Assembly: GCA_964349045.1 (NCBI GenBank)
Contig: CAYGFI010000057.1
Location: 1-25,386, forward strand
DNA length: 25,386 nt
Source of the DNA: JACJXF01 sp964349045
GTDB lineage: Bacteria > Bacteroidota > Bacteroidia > Bacteroidales > GCA-2748055
Direction: 5' to 3'
Shown here: positions 7,217 through 16,025 of the stretch, piece after piece
Numbering within the stretch: position 1 is the stretch's first letter
How the letters are laid out: each line of letters opens with the position of its first letter
Program-made: the position numbers and the translations under genes
Notes under the pieces: model-generated
The model's database searches: none
What the model saw: only the letters and a program-made list of their open reading frames with translations
What the model was told of the DNA's origin: nothing

Positions 7217-8920
7217 ATGAAATCAATTCTTACCAGGGCCGGTTTACTCATTGCAGTTACCGCTATGTTTATCACAATCTCCTGTAACCAGACAGTCAAA
7301 GAAACCCCCGAACCCGACCGACTCCAATGGTGGACCGATGCCAAATTCGGTTTATTTATTCACTGGGGAGTTTATTCTGTTCCCGCCGGAACCTACCAGG
7401 ATAAAAAAATTAATGGTATTGGAGAGTGGATCATGTACCATGGTGAAATACCGGTTACAACCTATAAAGAATATGCCGGAAGCTTCAACCCTGTGAATTA
7501 CGACCCCGTTGCATGGGTGAAAATGGCCAAAGATGCAGGGATGAAATATATTGTTATCACTTCCAAACATCATGATGGCTTTGCCTTATTCGATTCAAAA
7601 GTTACTGATTGGGATGTTGTGGATGCGACTCCATATGGAAAAGATCTTTTAAAACCCCTGGTTAAAGCTGCCAGAAAGGAAGGTATCAAAATCGGATTTT
7701 ATTACTCCCAGGCACAGGACTGGAGCCACCCGGGCGGAGCAGCCTATAAACCCAAATGGGATTCTGCCCAGAATGGAAGCATGGACGATTATATTGATAA
7801 AATTGCCGTTCCACAGGTTAAAGAAATTTTGTCTGATTACGGTGAACTTGATATTTTGTGGTGGGATACACCGGTTGCCATGACCAAAGAACGAGCTGAA
7901 AAGTTTCTTCCGGTAGTTGCTGAACATCCCCGCCTGATTACCAACAACCGTTTGGGCGGTGGTTTCCCCGGCGATTCCGAAACCCCTGAACAATTTATTC
8001 CTGCAACAGGATTTCCCGGCAGAAACTGGGAAGTTTGTATGACCATGAACGATACATGGGGTTACAAATCATATGATGATAACTGGAAATCAGGAAAAGA
8101 CCTGATCCTCAAACTTTCTGAGATCGTTTCCAAGGGAGGAAACTTCCTTCTTAATGTTGGCCCCACATCATTGGGAGAGATTCCCCAACCCAGCATCGAC
8201 AGGTTAAAACAGGTTGGCGACTGGATGAAAATAAACTCGGAGGCTGTTTATGGAACAAAAGCAAGCCCGTTTCCATACCTCCCATGGGGAAGAGCTACAC
8301 TGAAAGACCAGAAGCTTTACCTCCATGTAAGCAATTGGCCTGCTGACGGATCATTAAAACTTCCTCTGACAAATAAAGTTGTAAATGCATATCTGCTGGC
8401 AGATAAGAAATCTTCCCTCGAAATAGCACAGTCTGAACAGTTTGTTGAAATAAAACTCCCTGTCACTGCTCCTGATCCTGTTCTTTCAATCGTTGTCCTC
8501 GAATTTGAAGGCAGTCCGGAAGTACTCCCTGCACCAACCCTTGGAAAGCAGGGAACTGCGTCATCAGTTGATTCTTCGTCATCCGTTGCGGATCTTTTTG
8601 ACGGTAACCCGTTGAAAGGATGGAAAGCCGCTCCCGGAGAAACAAAATCATGGATTGAGGTCGATCTTGGAGAAGAAGTGAAAGTAGGAAATATGTCTTT
8701 GTCAGAGCCCTGGCATCCCTGGGATAATCACGGGCAGGAATTTCAGCTTCTGGTTAAAAATGGAGAGAAATGGGAAACTGTTCTTGAAGGAAAAACCAGA
8801 GGATCAGGCCACGTTCAGGATTTTACACCGGTTACCGGAAGGTATTTCCGGCTCAATATTACCGGTGGTAAAGGAGAAGTTCCTGTAATTAATGAATGGA
8901 TCCTAAACCGCGTTCTTTAA
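7217..8920 (+). CDS. Alpha-L-fucosidase, GH29 family, with C-terminal discoidin-like domain (lipoprotein)
   Basis: The 567-residue protein has a lipoprotein signal ending at Cys23 (FITISC). The GH29 catalytic domain follows: WWTDAKFGLFIHWGVYSVPAG near residue 38, TSKHHDGFALFDSKVTDWDVV, FYYSQAQDW, and GELDILWWDTP, where Asp217 is in the position of the catalytic nucleophile. GGNFLLNVGPTSLGEIPQ is another family hallmark. A C-terminal F5/8 type C (discoidin) module spans about residues 435-567. The enzyme is expected to release alpha-linked L-fucose from glycans at the cell surface or in the periplasm. It lies upstream of two further glycoside hydrolase genes in the same orientation, but a repeat-rich gap of 262 bp separates it from the next, so a shared transcript is uncertain. 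Confidence 0.93.
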   Translation: MKSILTRAGLLIAVTAMFITISCNQTVKETPEPDRLQWWTDAKFGLFIHWGVYSVPAGTYQDKKINGIGEWIMYHGEIPVTTYKEYAGSFNPVNYDPVAWVKMAKDAGMKYIVITSKHHDGFALFDSKVTDWDVVDATPYGKDLLKPLVKAARKEGIKIGFYYSQAQDWSHPGGAAYKPKWDSAQNGSMDDYIDKIAVPQVKEILSDYGELDILWWDTPVAMTKERAEKFLPVVAEHPRLITNNRLGGGFPGDSETPEQFIPATGFPGRNWEVCMTMNDTWGYKSYDDNWKSGKDLILKLSEIVSKGGNFLLNVGPTSLGEIPQPSIDRLKQVGDWMKINSEAVYGTKASPFPYLPWGRATLKDQKLYLHVSNWPADGSLKLPLTNKVVNAYLLADKKSSLEIAQSEQFVEIKLPVTAPDPVLSIVVLEFEGSPEVLPAPTLGKQGTASSVDSSSSVADLFDGNPLKGWKAAPGETKSWIEVDLGEEVKVGNMSLSEPWHPWDNHGQEFQLLVKNGEKWETVLEGKTRGSGHVQDFTPVTGRYFRLNITGGKGEVPVINEWILNRVL

Positions 8921-8929
8921 TTAGTTTTT

Positions 8930-8955
8930 GAAGTTGAAAGTTTGTAAAGTTGAAA
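8930..8955 (+). repeat. 26-bp dispersed repeat, copy 1
   Basis: It starts GAAGTTGAAAGTTTG and is a perfect reverse complement of 16026-16051. It begins 10 bp after the stop codon of the GH29 gene. The other copy also starts shortly after a stop codon. Confidence 0.9.
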
Positions 8956-8994
8956 TTTTACAGATTATTTAATTTATTGACCTAATATTACTAT

Positions 8995-9105
8995 GTTACC
9001 CCGTTACCTCGTTCCCTCGTTACCCCGTTACGTCGTTACGTCGTTACCTTCGTAACCCCGTTACCCCGTTACCCCGTTACCTCGTGACTTCGTAACCCCG
9101 TAACC
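8995..9105. repeat. 8-nt minisatellite, consensus GTTACCCC
   Basis: About 14 degenerate tandem copies of GTTACCCC, with GTTACCTC, GTTACGTC and GTAACCCC variants, make a strand-biased pyrimidine-rich tract between two glycoside hydrolase genes. One extra copy, GTTACC, recurs after the adjoining hairpin at about 9140. Confidence 0.9.
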
Positions 9106-9182
9106 TATTAATCACCGTAGCTTTAGCGCAGGTGATCTCGTTACCTACTTAACAAAAACCAACCAACCAAACACCAATAAAA

Positions 9183-10661
9183 ATGAAAATAATAAAGAAA
9201 CTTTTCGTCCTGGCATCAGTTGCTTCCTTAGCGCTGATCCTTACTTCCTGTGATTCAAAAAAGCAGGCATCGTCCTCTGATGAAAAGACAAGTGTAGCAC
9301 CAGATCTGAAGCTGGAATCTGCCAGTCAATATGTTACTGCAAAAAATACTGAACTTAGGCTAAGTCCGGGGGAAAATCTAGTTTTTCAGGAATTCGTTCA
9401 GCCTGATGAGCATGAGGCAACCATAATGATTGATCCTAAGAAAACCTTTCAGACTATCGAAGGTATTGGCGGGGCAATCACAGACGCGTCAGCTGAAACG
9501 TTTTACAAATTACCTGCAGAAAAACAAGCCGAAATACTGAAAGCCTATTATCATCCGGTTGAGGGAATCGGTTACAGCATTGCACGCACCAACATCAACT
9601 CATGCGATTTTTCAAGCGATAGTTATGCATATGCTGATTCCGGTGATACTGAATTAAAGAATTTCTCAATTGAACACGACATGAAATTCAAAATTCCCCT
9701 GATTAAAGCTGCAATACATGAAACGGGTAACAATCTGATCCTGTTTGGATCACCCTGGAGTCCTCCCGCCTGGATGAAATCCAATAACAACATGCTGCGC
9801 GGTGGTAAACTGTTACCTGAATATTACCAGACCTGGGCCGATTATTATGTCCGGTTTATCAGTGAGTATAAAAAGCAGGGTATTGATATCTGGGGATTGA
9901 CCGTTCAGAACGAACCTGCCGCAGTTCAGACCTGGGAATCCTGTATTTATACCGGTGAAGAGGAAAGGGATTTTGTGAAAAATTTCATGGGACCGACGCT
10001 TGAAAAAGCGGGTATGAGTGGTGTGAAAGTGATCATATGGGATCATAACCGGGGGCTTATGTACCAGAGGGCCAAAATGGTTATGGAAGATCCGGAAGCA
10101 TCAAAATATGTCTGGGGAACAGGGTTTCACTGGTACACAGGCGATCATTTTGATAATGTGAGATTGGTAAGCGAAGCATTTCCCGATAAAAAACTGTTAT
10201 TCACCGAAGGTTGCGGATATCCTTTTGAATACAGCAGTCTTAAAAACTGGAAATGGGGAGAAGTTTATGGAAAATCCGTACTCCTCGATATCAACAACGG
10301 TGCAAGCGGCTGGACCGACTGGAACATACTTCTGGATGAAACCGGAGGGCCAAATCATGTAGGGAATTTCTGCCTCGCCCCGGTAATTGGAAATTCTAAA
10401 ACAGGCGAAGTGATCTATATGGATTCATACTATTATCTTGGCCATTTTTCAAAGTTCTTCCGTCCGGGTGCGAAACGTATCACCTGCTCTTCAAACAGCG
10501 ACGAACTTTTGGCCACAGCCGTAATCAATCCCAACGGGAGCGTGGCTGTTGTAGTACTTAACCTTGGAGATAAGGACATCGATTATAAAGTCTGGGTTGA
10601 AAACCGGGCGGTTACCGCAAAAAGTTTAAACCATTCTATTGTAACTCTTGTTATAAATTAG
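9183..10661 (+). CDS. GH30 family glycoside hydrolase (glucosylceramidase-like), lipoprotein
   Basis: The 492-residue protein has a lipoprotein signal with Cys23 (LILTSC). The GH30 barrel begins with QTIEGIGGAITDASAETF near residue 88. The proposed acid/base is Glu244 (TVQNEPAA) and the nucleophile Glu342 (LLFTEGCGYP), both intact. SPWSPPAWMKSN, GTGFHWYTGD and GGPNHVGNFC are further family motifs, and a beta-sandwich side domain ends the protein with PNGSVAVVVLNLGDKD. Relatives include beta-glucosidases, beta-1,6-glucanases and glucosylceramidases; the sequence alone does not settle the substrate. A GH5-CBM6 enzyme follows, which makes a beta-glucan plausible. A hairpin terminator follows the stop. 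Confidence 0.93.
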   Translation: MKIIKKLFVLASVASLALILTSCDSKKQASSSDEKTSVAPDLKLESASQYVTAKNTELRLSPGENLVFQEFVQPDEHEATIMIDPKKTFQTIEGIGGAITDASAETFYKLPAEKQAEILKAYYHPVEGIGYSIARTNINSCDFSSDSYAYADSGDTELKNFSIEHDMKFKIPLIKAAIHETGNNLILFGSPWSPPAWMKSNNNMLRGGKLLPEYYQTWADYYVRFISEYKKQGIDIWGLTVQNEPAAVQTWESCIYTGEEERDFVKNFMGPTLEKAGMSGVKVIIWDHNRGLMYQRAKMVMEDPEASKYVWGTGFHWYTGDHFDNVRLVSEAFPDKKLLFTEGCGYPFEYSSLKNWKWGEVYGKSVLLDINNGASGWTDWNILLDETGGPNHVGNFCLAPVIGNSKTGEVIYMDSYYYLGHFSKFFRPGAKRITCSSNSDELLATAVINPNGSVAVVVLNLGDKDIDYKVWVENRAVTAKSLNHSIVTLVIN

Positions 10662-10678
10662 TTACAGAGAAAAACCCT

Positions 10679-10736
10679 CCACAGGTTCACAGATTTATTA
10701 CTGATAATTTTTATTCTGTGAATCTGTGGCTTTTTT
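10679..10736 (+). terminator. Intrinsic terminator after the GH30 gene
   Basis: CCACAGGTTCACAGA (10679-10693) pairs with TCTGTGAATCTGTGG (10715-10729) over 15 bp with one G-U wobble, followed by TTTTTT at 10731-10736 and more T further on. A related CCACGAAT/ATTCGTGG hairpin occurs at 23267-23300. Confidence 0.8.
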
Positions 10737-10848
10737 ATTTTTTTACCGGATATTATCTGAAATTTTACTAAGTGAAAAAACGGAATCAAAAACCTTTATT
10801 CACCCGATAGTAAAATTGTAATTGTGCATAGAATAAAATTCTCATAGA

Positions 10849-13581
10849 ATGAAATTATCAAATCGAAATACTCAACTCACTATACTCTTTATACTCACTG
10901 TACTCTCTGGTGAGAGTTTATATGCCCAGAACTATCTCCACTGTAATGGGAAATATATTTACGATGGAGCCGGAAACGAAGTAATTCTAAGAGGAATAGG
11001 AACCGGTAACTGGATGCTTCAGGAAGGATACATGATGCAGACCTCAGGCGTAGCCGGAACCCAGCATGAGTTCAGGGCTAAACTTGTCAGTACCATTGGT
11101 GAGGAGAAAACTGATAGTTTCTATACCGTTTGGCTCGATTCCCATTTCAGACGGATTGATGCAGATTCCATGAAATCATGGGGCTTTAACAGCGTCCGGG
11201 TCGCCATGCATTATAAATGGTTCACTCCCCCGATTGAAGACGAACCGGTTCCCGGGGAAATTACATGGCTGGATAAGGGATTCACAATGATCGACTCTCT
11301 TCTCGACTGGTGCGGCGATAATGAAATGTACCTGATACTTGATCTGCATGGAGCTCCCGGTGGACAAGGGAAGGACTCTAATATTTCCGATTACGACCCC
11401 TCGAAACCATCTTTGTGGGAAAGCCAGGCCAACAAAGATAAAACCGTGGCTTTGTGGAGGAAACTGGCAGAACGATACAGTACGGAACCCTGGATCGGGG
11501 GATACGACCTGATCAATGAAACCAACTGGACCTTCCCGGAAGGCAACAATTCAAAGTTGAAGGAACTCATGGTGAACATTACCAATGCTATTCGTGAGGT
11601 GGACCAGAATCATATCATCTTTATTGAGGGAAACGGGTTTGCAAACGATTTTTCCGGACTAACACCACCGTGGGATAACAATATGGCTTATAGTTTTCAT
11701 AAATACTGGAATTATAATACACTGGAATCCCTTAGTTTCGCTATAAATCTGAGGAATACACATAATATTCCAATCTGGCTGGGAGAAACCGGTGAAAACT
11801 CCAATGTATGGTTTACCAGCCTGATAGCTCTTTGCGAAAAAAACCGGATTGGCTGGTCGTGGTGGCCCGTTAAAAAACCGGGTATCAACAATCCCCTGAA
11901 AGTTTTCGTTAACAATGATTATACCCAGCTGGTAAATTACTGGAAGGGATCTGCTTCCAAACCTACAGTTGATGATGCTTTTAACTCAGTTCTTAAGTTT
12001 GCTGAAAATCACCGCCTCGAAAACTGCAGCTTCCAGAAAGATGTGGTGGATGCCATGATCAGGCAGCCTAAAACTCCTGAAACAATTCCCTTTAAATTAT
12101 ACCATACCGGAGAACCGGTTTTTGCCGTCGATTATAACCTTGGCAGAAGTGGCTATGCATACCTTGATAATGATTCTGCAAATTTTCAGGGTAGCACCGG
12201 CGTGTATACCAACTGGAACCAGGGATGGAGCTATCGAAACGATGGTGTGGATATTGAAGCCTGTACCGATACTGATTATTCAAACGGATTTAATGTTGGT
12301 TGGACAGGAAATGGGGAATGGATGGAATATACTGTTATAGCTGATTCTACAGCATCTTACACCTTAAGTATCCGCTCTGCTTCCGGTTCGGGAGGTTCAA
12401 AAGTGCACCTGGAGGAGAACGGAATAGCCATATCCCCTTTAGTTAACCTTCCGGGAACAAGTGGCTGGCAGATATGGCAGACAACGGTTGTAAACGGCGT
12501 CATGCTAACCGCAGGTATCCATAAACTTCATTTTGTATTTGACCAGGGTGGGTCCAACCTGAATTATTTCAAACTATCTGATCCTGTCCCATTTAATGAC
12601 CTTGAGTTTAAGAGCCTTTACGCTGAATCTTCGGTTGACGGAAATCAAATCTTCCTTACCCTCAATAAAGTAGTAACATCTGAAATTGCTGATGCCGATC
12701 CCGGTGATTTTACTGTTCTCTGCACGGGCTTACCCGTCCAGGTATCAGGACTTGCCCTGGCCACCACAAACCAGTCTACCATTGTTATCAGCCTGGCTGA
12801 AGCGCTCTATTACGGCGGGATCATTAAACTTTCCTACCAGGGCACGTCCATCCTAAGCGATACCCAGGCGCTTACACCATTCTCAAATTCCGATGTAATT
12901 AATAATCTCCCTGTTCGCTTCACCCTTCCCGCTAAAATTGAATCAGAAAATTTCTCCTATAATTATGGATTGGTAATTGAAAGCTGTTCCGATGCAGGAA
13001 GAGGTTCCGATATGGGGTATGCAGCTCCCGGCGACTATCTTGACTACCGCGTTTATGTTCCCCAATCGAAATATTATACTTTTAATTTCCGTGTTGCAAC
13101 CACCCGTGCCTCAAGTCAACTGGAAATCCGTGCCGGTGAAGGATCTTCATTTACAGGTGTTGGGACTCTGACTATTTCTACCACCGGTGGATGGCAGACA
13201 TGGAAGACAATTCCGGTAACTGTTTATTTGCAGCAGGGGAGATACACAATCCGTATGTACGTAAAAGTAGGAGAATTCAATACTAATTGGTTTCAGGTGG
13301 TAAGCGCATCCGGTGTAGATGTGAAAACTGAGGAAGTACCGGTCGTACGCATTTATCCAAATCCGGCAAGCGATTTTGTAATGATTGATTTAGGGGGATT
13401 ATCAGGTAAATCTCATGAAATTTCTATCTGCAATGCTCTTGGGAAACCATTGAAAAGCTTAATCACTCAGGTCAATTCAGGTATCCGGATTGAAACCAGG
13501 GGTTTGGAAAAAGGCTTGTATTTTGTAGTTGTTAGAAGCGGAGGAACAAAGGTATCCACTTCAAAACTTTTTATTTTGTAG
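10849..13581 (+). CDS. Secreted GH5-family glycosidase with two CBM6-like modules and T9SS sorting domain
   Basis: The 910-residue protein has a Sec signal peptide ending near YAQN (residue 27). A GH5 (cellulase superfamily) barrel covers about residues 30-400, with RGIGTGNW, GFNSVRVAMHY, LILDLHGAPG, acid/base Glu224 (LINETNW) and nucleophile Glu313 (WLGETGEN). A CBM6-like module (about 415-578; FNVGWTGNGEWMEYTV, NYFKLS), an Ig-like region of SwmB type (about 580-693) and a second CBM6-like module (about 695-820; IESENFSYNYG, APGDYLDYRV) follow. The last about 75 residues (RIYPNPASDFVMID, EKGLYFVVV) are a type A Por secretion tail. The protein should be exported through the type IX system to the surface or medium to cut a beta-glucan or related polymer. 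The GH5 subfamily is not clear to me. Confidence 0.92.
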   Translation: MKLSNRNTQLTILFILTVLSGESLYAQNYLHCNGKYIYDGAGNEVILRGIGTGNWMLQEGYMMQTSGVAGTQHEFRAKLVSTIGEEKTDSFYTVWLDSHFRRIDADSMKSWGFNSVRVAMHYKWFTPPIEDEPVPGEITWLDKGFTMIDSLLDWCGDNEMYLILDLHGAPGGQGKDSNISDYDPSKPSLWESQANKDKTVALWRKLAERYSTEPWIGGYDLINETNWTFPEGNNSKLKELMVNITNAIREVDQNHIIFIEGNGFANDFSGLTPPWDNNMAYSFHKYWNYNTLESLSFAINLRNTHNIPIWLGETGENSNVWFTSLIALCEKNRIGWSWWPVKKPGINNPLKVFVNNDYTQLVNYWKGSASKPTVDDAFNSVLKFAENHRLENCSFQKDVVDAMIRQPKTPETIPFKLYHTGEPVFAVDYNLGRSGYAYLDNDSANFQGSTGVYTNWNQGWSYRNDGVDIEACTDTDYSNGFNVGWTGNGEWMEYTVIADSTASYTLSIRSASGSGGSKVHLEENGIAISPLVNLPGTSGWQIWQTTVVNGVMLTAGIHKLHFVFDQGGSNLNYFKLSDPVPFNDLEFKSLYAESSVDGNQIFLTLNKVVTSEIADADPGDFTVLCTGLPVQVSGLALATTNQSTIVISLAEALYYGGIIKLSYQGTSILSDTQALTPFSNSDVINNLPVRFTLPAKIESENFSYNYGLVIESCSDAGRGSDMGYAAPGDYLDYRVYVPQSKYYTFNFRVATTRASSQLEIRAGEGSSFTGVGTLTISTTGGWQTWKTIPVTVYLQQGRYTIRMYVKVGEFNTNWFQVVSASGVDVKTEEVPVVRIYPNPASDFVMIDLGGLSGKSHEISICNALGKPLKSLITQVNSGIRIETRGLEKGLYFVVVRSGGTKVSTSKLFIL

Positions 13582-13801
13582 GTTTTCTTTAGAGGCTGGT
13601 GAGTTAAATTATAGTATTATACCTGCTCGGATAACAATTTATTTAATAATTGCAGCAGATTAATAATAAATCGGGTGGTGTTCGTATTATTCCGGCATCA
13701 GACGGCAAAGATACAGTCATTGCAAATTTTCAATATATTGATATTACTGATTATTAATTGGAATAATCTGAAAAAGTAATTTTATATTATTTGAAATTGT
13801 T
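13582..13801. other. Intergenic region between convergent GH5 and MNT genes
   Basis: This AT-rich gap of 220 bp has no open frame, no tandem repeat and no clear terminator hairpin. It simply separates the rightward GH5 gene from the leftward MNT gene. Confidence 0.5.
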
Positions 13802-14122
13802 TTAGGTTACAATTTCTTTCCCTTCTTTTTTCACAATCTGAAGCAAAGGGGAAACCTCATCTGAAAGATATCTTTTCATACTTACCATATATGGTTCCAG
13901 GCGAATATCAACTTTACGGGTTAATCCCCAAACCATTGCCTTAACTTCAGGATCATCCGATTCAAAATGATTTGAGATAAGCATTACATCGATATCGCTT
14001 TCAAAAGTCGCTTCACCACGGGCATAACTTCCATATAAAAATACCTTTTCAATAGGTACCCCGGAAATATTTAGCAAGGAGACAAATTTTTTTACTATTG
14101 TTTCAACTTCTCTTTCAGACAT
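13802..14122 (-). CDS. MNT-type nucleotidyltransferase (MntA-like antitoxin)
   Basis: The 106-residue protein is a minimal nucleotidyltransferase with the exact GSX10DXD signature: Gly31-Ser32 and Asp43-x-Asp45 within GSYARGEATFESDIDVML. A third conserved Asp is likely in KVDIRLEP. Proteins of this type pair with HEPN-domain RNases; characterised MntA antitoxins AMPylate and silence HepT. A HEPN reading frame lies directly upstream on the same strand and overlaps the start, but it is cut short after 40 residues. The antitoxin-like half thus appears intact and the toxin half broken. A lone MNT enzyme with another target remains possible. Confidence 0.88.
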   Translation of the reverse strand: MSEREVETIVKKFVSLLNISGVPIEKVFLYGSYARGEATFESDIDVMLISNHFESDDPEVKAMVWGLTRKVDIRLEPYMVSMKRYLSDEVSPLLQIVKKEGKEIVT

Positions 14123-14217
14123 AGGAATAGATCTTTAGTTTGATTCAGCAAAACCGAAGTACTTAGATCCTCTTCTGCTGTACTAATCCAATAACCAATT
14201 TGTTTTATTGAATCCAT
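14095..14217 (-). pseudogene. Truncated HEPN-domain (HepT-like toxin) remnant
   Basis: A 40-codon frame starts at an ATG (plus-strand 14215-14217) and translates as MDSIKQIGYWISTAEEDL followed by STSVLLNQTKDLFLCLKEKLKQ and a stop. The first about 31 residues match the opening helix of HEPN proteins (Y-W-x(3)-AEEDL-x(2)-xxxL, then a short linker and aromatic/LF). The similarity stops where a full HEPN would continue with a CHxxxEKxxKA helix. The C-terminal RNase motif (Rx4-6H) is absent. The frame runs 28 bp into the MNT gene, so an internal deletion appears to have joined the HEPN start directly to the MNT start. The call rests on motif memory, not on an alignment. Confidence 0.65.
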
Positions 14218-14233
14218 TCATTGTAATTTATGT

Positions 14234-14241
14234 CAAATTTA
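14234..14241 (-). promoter_or_regulatory. Putative -7 element for the HEPN-remnant/MNT unit
   Basis: On the minus strand these bases read TAAATTTG, an exact TAnnTTTG match, 16 bp before the remnant ATG. No convincing -33 element is seen. The rest of 14242-14447 is AT-rich with no gene or repeat recognised. Confidence 0.45.
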
Positions 14242-14447
14242 AAACAAATTTCCAGGATTAAGGCAGGCTTATATTAAAATCGCCAACTGCACGAATAGCT
14301 GTTGATGCTTTCTGATTTTATATCACAAATGTCCTGAATATTATTTTTTTGAAAAAACAGAAGCATTTGGATTTAGCTTTGAATTGAACTTATTTATCCA
14401 ATTATATGTTTTTGTATTGATTTAAATGGAAGTTAAAACGGAAGTTA

Positions 14448-14455
14448 TATTTTTG
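14448..14455 (+). promoter_or_regulatory. Putative -7 element of the cupin gene
   Basis: TATTTTTG matches TAnnTTTG and lies 25 bp before the cupin ATG. No clear -33 element is present at the expected spacing. Confidence 0.45.
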
Positions 14456-14480
14456 AAATAAAATCACAAACAATCAGGCT

Positions 14481-14831
14481 ATGAAAATTATTTCCCTTAC
14501 TGACGTTCAAAAAGTCAAAGTAAACATGGAAGGCGCCAAAGACGCGTGGAAGCAGATCCCCCTTTCGCGTGAAGACGGAGCCCCCATTTATGCCTACCGC
14601 GTTTTTACCGTGGAGCCCGGTGGTTATACGCCATACCACCAGCACAATTACGAACATATGAATTTTATTATCGGGGGAGAGGGTGAGCTGGTTAACGAAG
14701 CAGGTGAAAGAAAATCGTTGAAATCAGGTGATTTCGCACTCGTACATCCCAATGAAATGCACCAGTATCGCAATGTATCAGCCGATAAACCATTTGTGAT
14801 GATCTGTGGTGTTCCGAAAGAATTTGAATAG
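14481..14831 (+). CDS. Small single-domain cupin protein
   Basis: This 116-residue protein is a single cupin_2-type barrel. The first cupin motif is PGGYTPYHQHNYEHMNFIIGG, with His53, His55 and Glu58 (or His59) as probable metal ligands. The second motif is GDFALVHPNEMHQYRN, supplying the last histidine. No signal peptide is visible, so it should be cytoplasmic. Such proteins serve as sugar isomerases, dioxygenases or ligand sensors, and the sequence alone does not choose among them. The transporter gene starts 173 bp downstream in the same direction and may be functionally linked. Confidence 0.88.
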   Translation: MKIISLTDVQKVKVNMEGAKDAWKQIPLSREDGAPIYAYRVFTVEPGGYTPYHQHNYEHMNFIIGGEGELVNEAGERKSLKSGDFALVHPNEMHQYRNVSADKPFVMICGVPKEFE

Positions 14832-15004
14832 TAGATCAGGTTTTTTGGCTGTCAGACTTTTCGACAATCAGATTGCAGGTTGACCATAAAGCAGGGTTCC
14901 TTATCTATGCGATTCTTTTTGCTTACCGCCTGGTAGTCTAAATGCCGCTTTCTTATATCCATTTATTTACTAAATTGCACGGAAATTTTAAAACCTAACA
15001 ATTC

Positions 15005-16006
15005 ATGCTAACTGTAAACTCTTACACCTGGGCAGTAGTTTTGTGCGTTGTCACTATGCTCTGCTGGGGTTCCTGGGCAAATACCCAGAAACTCGCATCT
15101 AAAAAATGGGCTTTTCAATTATTTTACTGGGATTATTCCCTCGGGGTTTTATTTCTTTCTCTTCTGCTAGCCTTTACAGCGGGTAGCACCGGGGAAGAAG
15201 GCAGGAGTTTTGTTTCAGATTTACTTCAGGCTGCGCCCAAATCTCTTGCACTTGCTCTTCTCGGGGGTGTAGTATTTAACCTTTCAAATATTCTGCTCGT
15301 TGCCGCTATCGATATTGCAGGTATGGCAGTTGCATTCCCCATTGGTGTTGGGCTTGCCCTTGTTATCGGGGTTATTACCAATTTTATTGCAACTCCGCTC
15401 GGAAATCCTTTGGTTTTATTTCTCGGAGTTTCTCTGGTGACGGCGGCAATGGTGGTATCTGCAATGGCCTATCGCAAGAAGTCCGAAACAACTGCAAAAA
15501 CTAAAACAAAAGGTATAATAATATCAATACTTGCAGGTTTGCTGATGGGATTTTTCTACCGCTTTGTTGCAGCTTCAATGGTTGGAGATTTTACCAATCC
15601 CGATACAGGAAAACTTACTCCTTACACAGCATCTGTTGTGTTTTCGGCAGGGCTCCTGCTTTCCAGTTTCTTATGGAATACAATGGTGATGTACAGACCT
15701 TTCACGGGTGAGAAAGTGAGTTATTCAGATTATTTCAAACTGGGTGATCTCAAACTTCATCTGATCGGTATCCTGGGAGGTGCGATATGGAGTCTGGGAT
15801 TTACGCTTAATATAATTGCTTCCGGACAGGCAGGTTTTGCGATTTCCTACGGCCTCGGACAAGGTGCGACACTCATCGCTGCCTTATGGGGAGTTTTCAT
15901 CTGGAAAGAATTTAAAGGAGTTAAGGGAGTGAATGGTTTGATCACCCTTATGTTTCTTATGTACCTGGTGGGATTGGTGTTGATTATTTTATCAAGAAAT
16001 TTTTAA
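15005..16006 (+). CDS. DMT-superfamily transporter of the ureide permease / GRP sugar-uptake type
   Basis: The 333-residue protein is very hydrophobic, with about ten transmembrane segments and a short charged loop in the middle (YRKKSETTAKTKTKG). The N-terminal CWGSWANTQKLASKKWAFQLFYWDYSLG stretch, the AFPIGVGLALVIGV helix and SLGFTLNIIASGQAGFAISYGLGQGATLIAALWGVFIWKEFKG are typical of the ureide-permease-like/GRP branch of drug/metabolite transporters, often labelled multidrug DMT permeases in Bacteroidota. Given the sugar genes around it, uptake of a monosaccharide or other small polar nutrient is more likely than drug export, but this is inference from context. Only 48 bp separate its stop from the convergent M48 gene. 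Confidence 0.8.
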   Translation: MLTVNSYTWAVVLCVVTMLCWGSWANTQKLASKKWAFQLFYWDYSLGVLFLSLLLAFTAGSTGEEGRSFVSDLLQAAPKSLALALLGGVVFNLSNILLVAAIDIAGMAVAFPIGVGLALVIGVITNFIATPLGNPLVLFLGVSLVTAAMVVSAMAYRKKSETTAKTKTKGIIISILAGLLMGFFYRFVAASMVGDFTNPDTGKLTPYTASVVFSAGLLLSSFLWNTMVMYRPFTGEKVSYSDYFKLGDLKLHLIGILGGAIWSLGFTLNIIASGQAGFAISYGLGQGATLIAALWGVFIWKEFKGVKGVNGLITLMFLMYLVGLVLIILSRNF

Positions 16007-16025
16007 GTTCATAAAGTTCATAAAC

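Larger units (their letters stand above)
8921..9182. other. Repeat-rich intergenic region between GH29 and GH30 genes
   Basis: It holds one arm of a 26-bp element repeated at 16026-16051 (here 8930-8955), an 8-nt minisatellite at 8995-9105, and a small hairpin ATCACC/GGTGAT at 9111-9136 around GTAGCTTTAGCG. No open reading frame or confident promoter is visible; the last 30 bases before the GH30 start are AC-rich. Confidence 0.7.
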
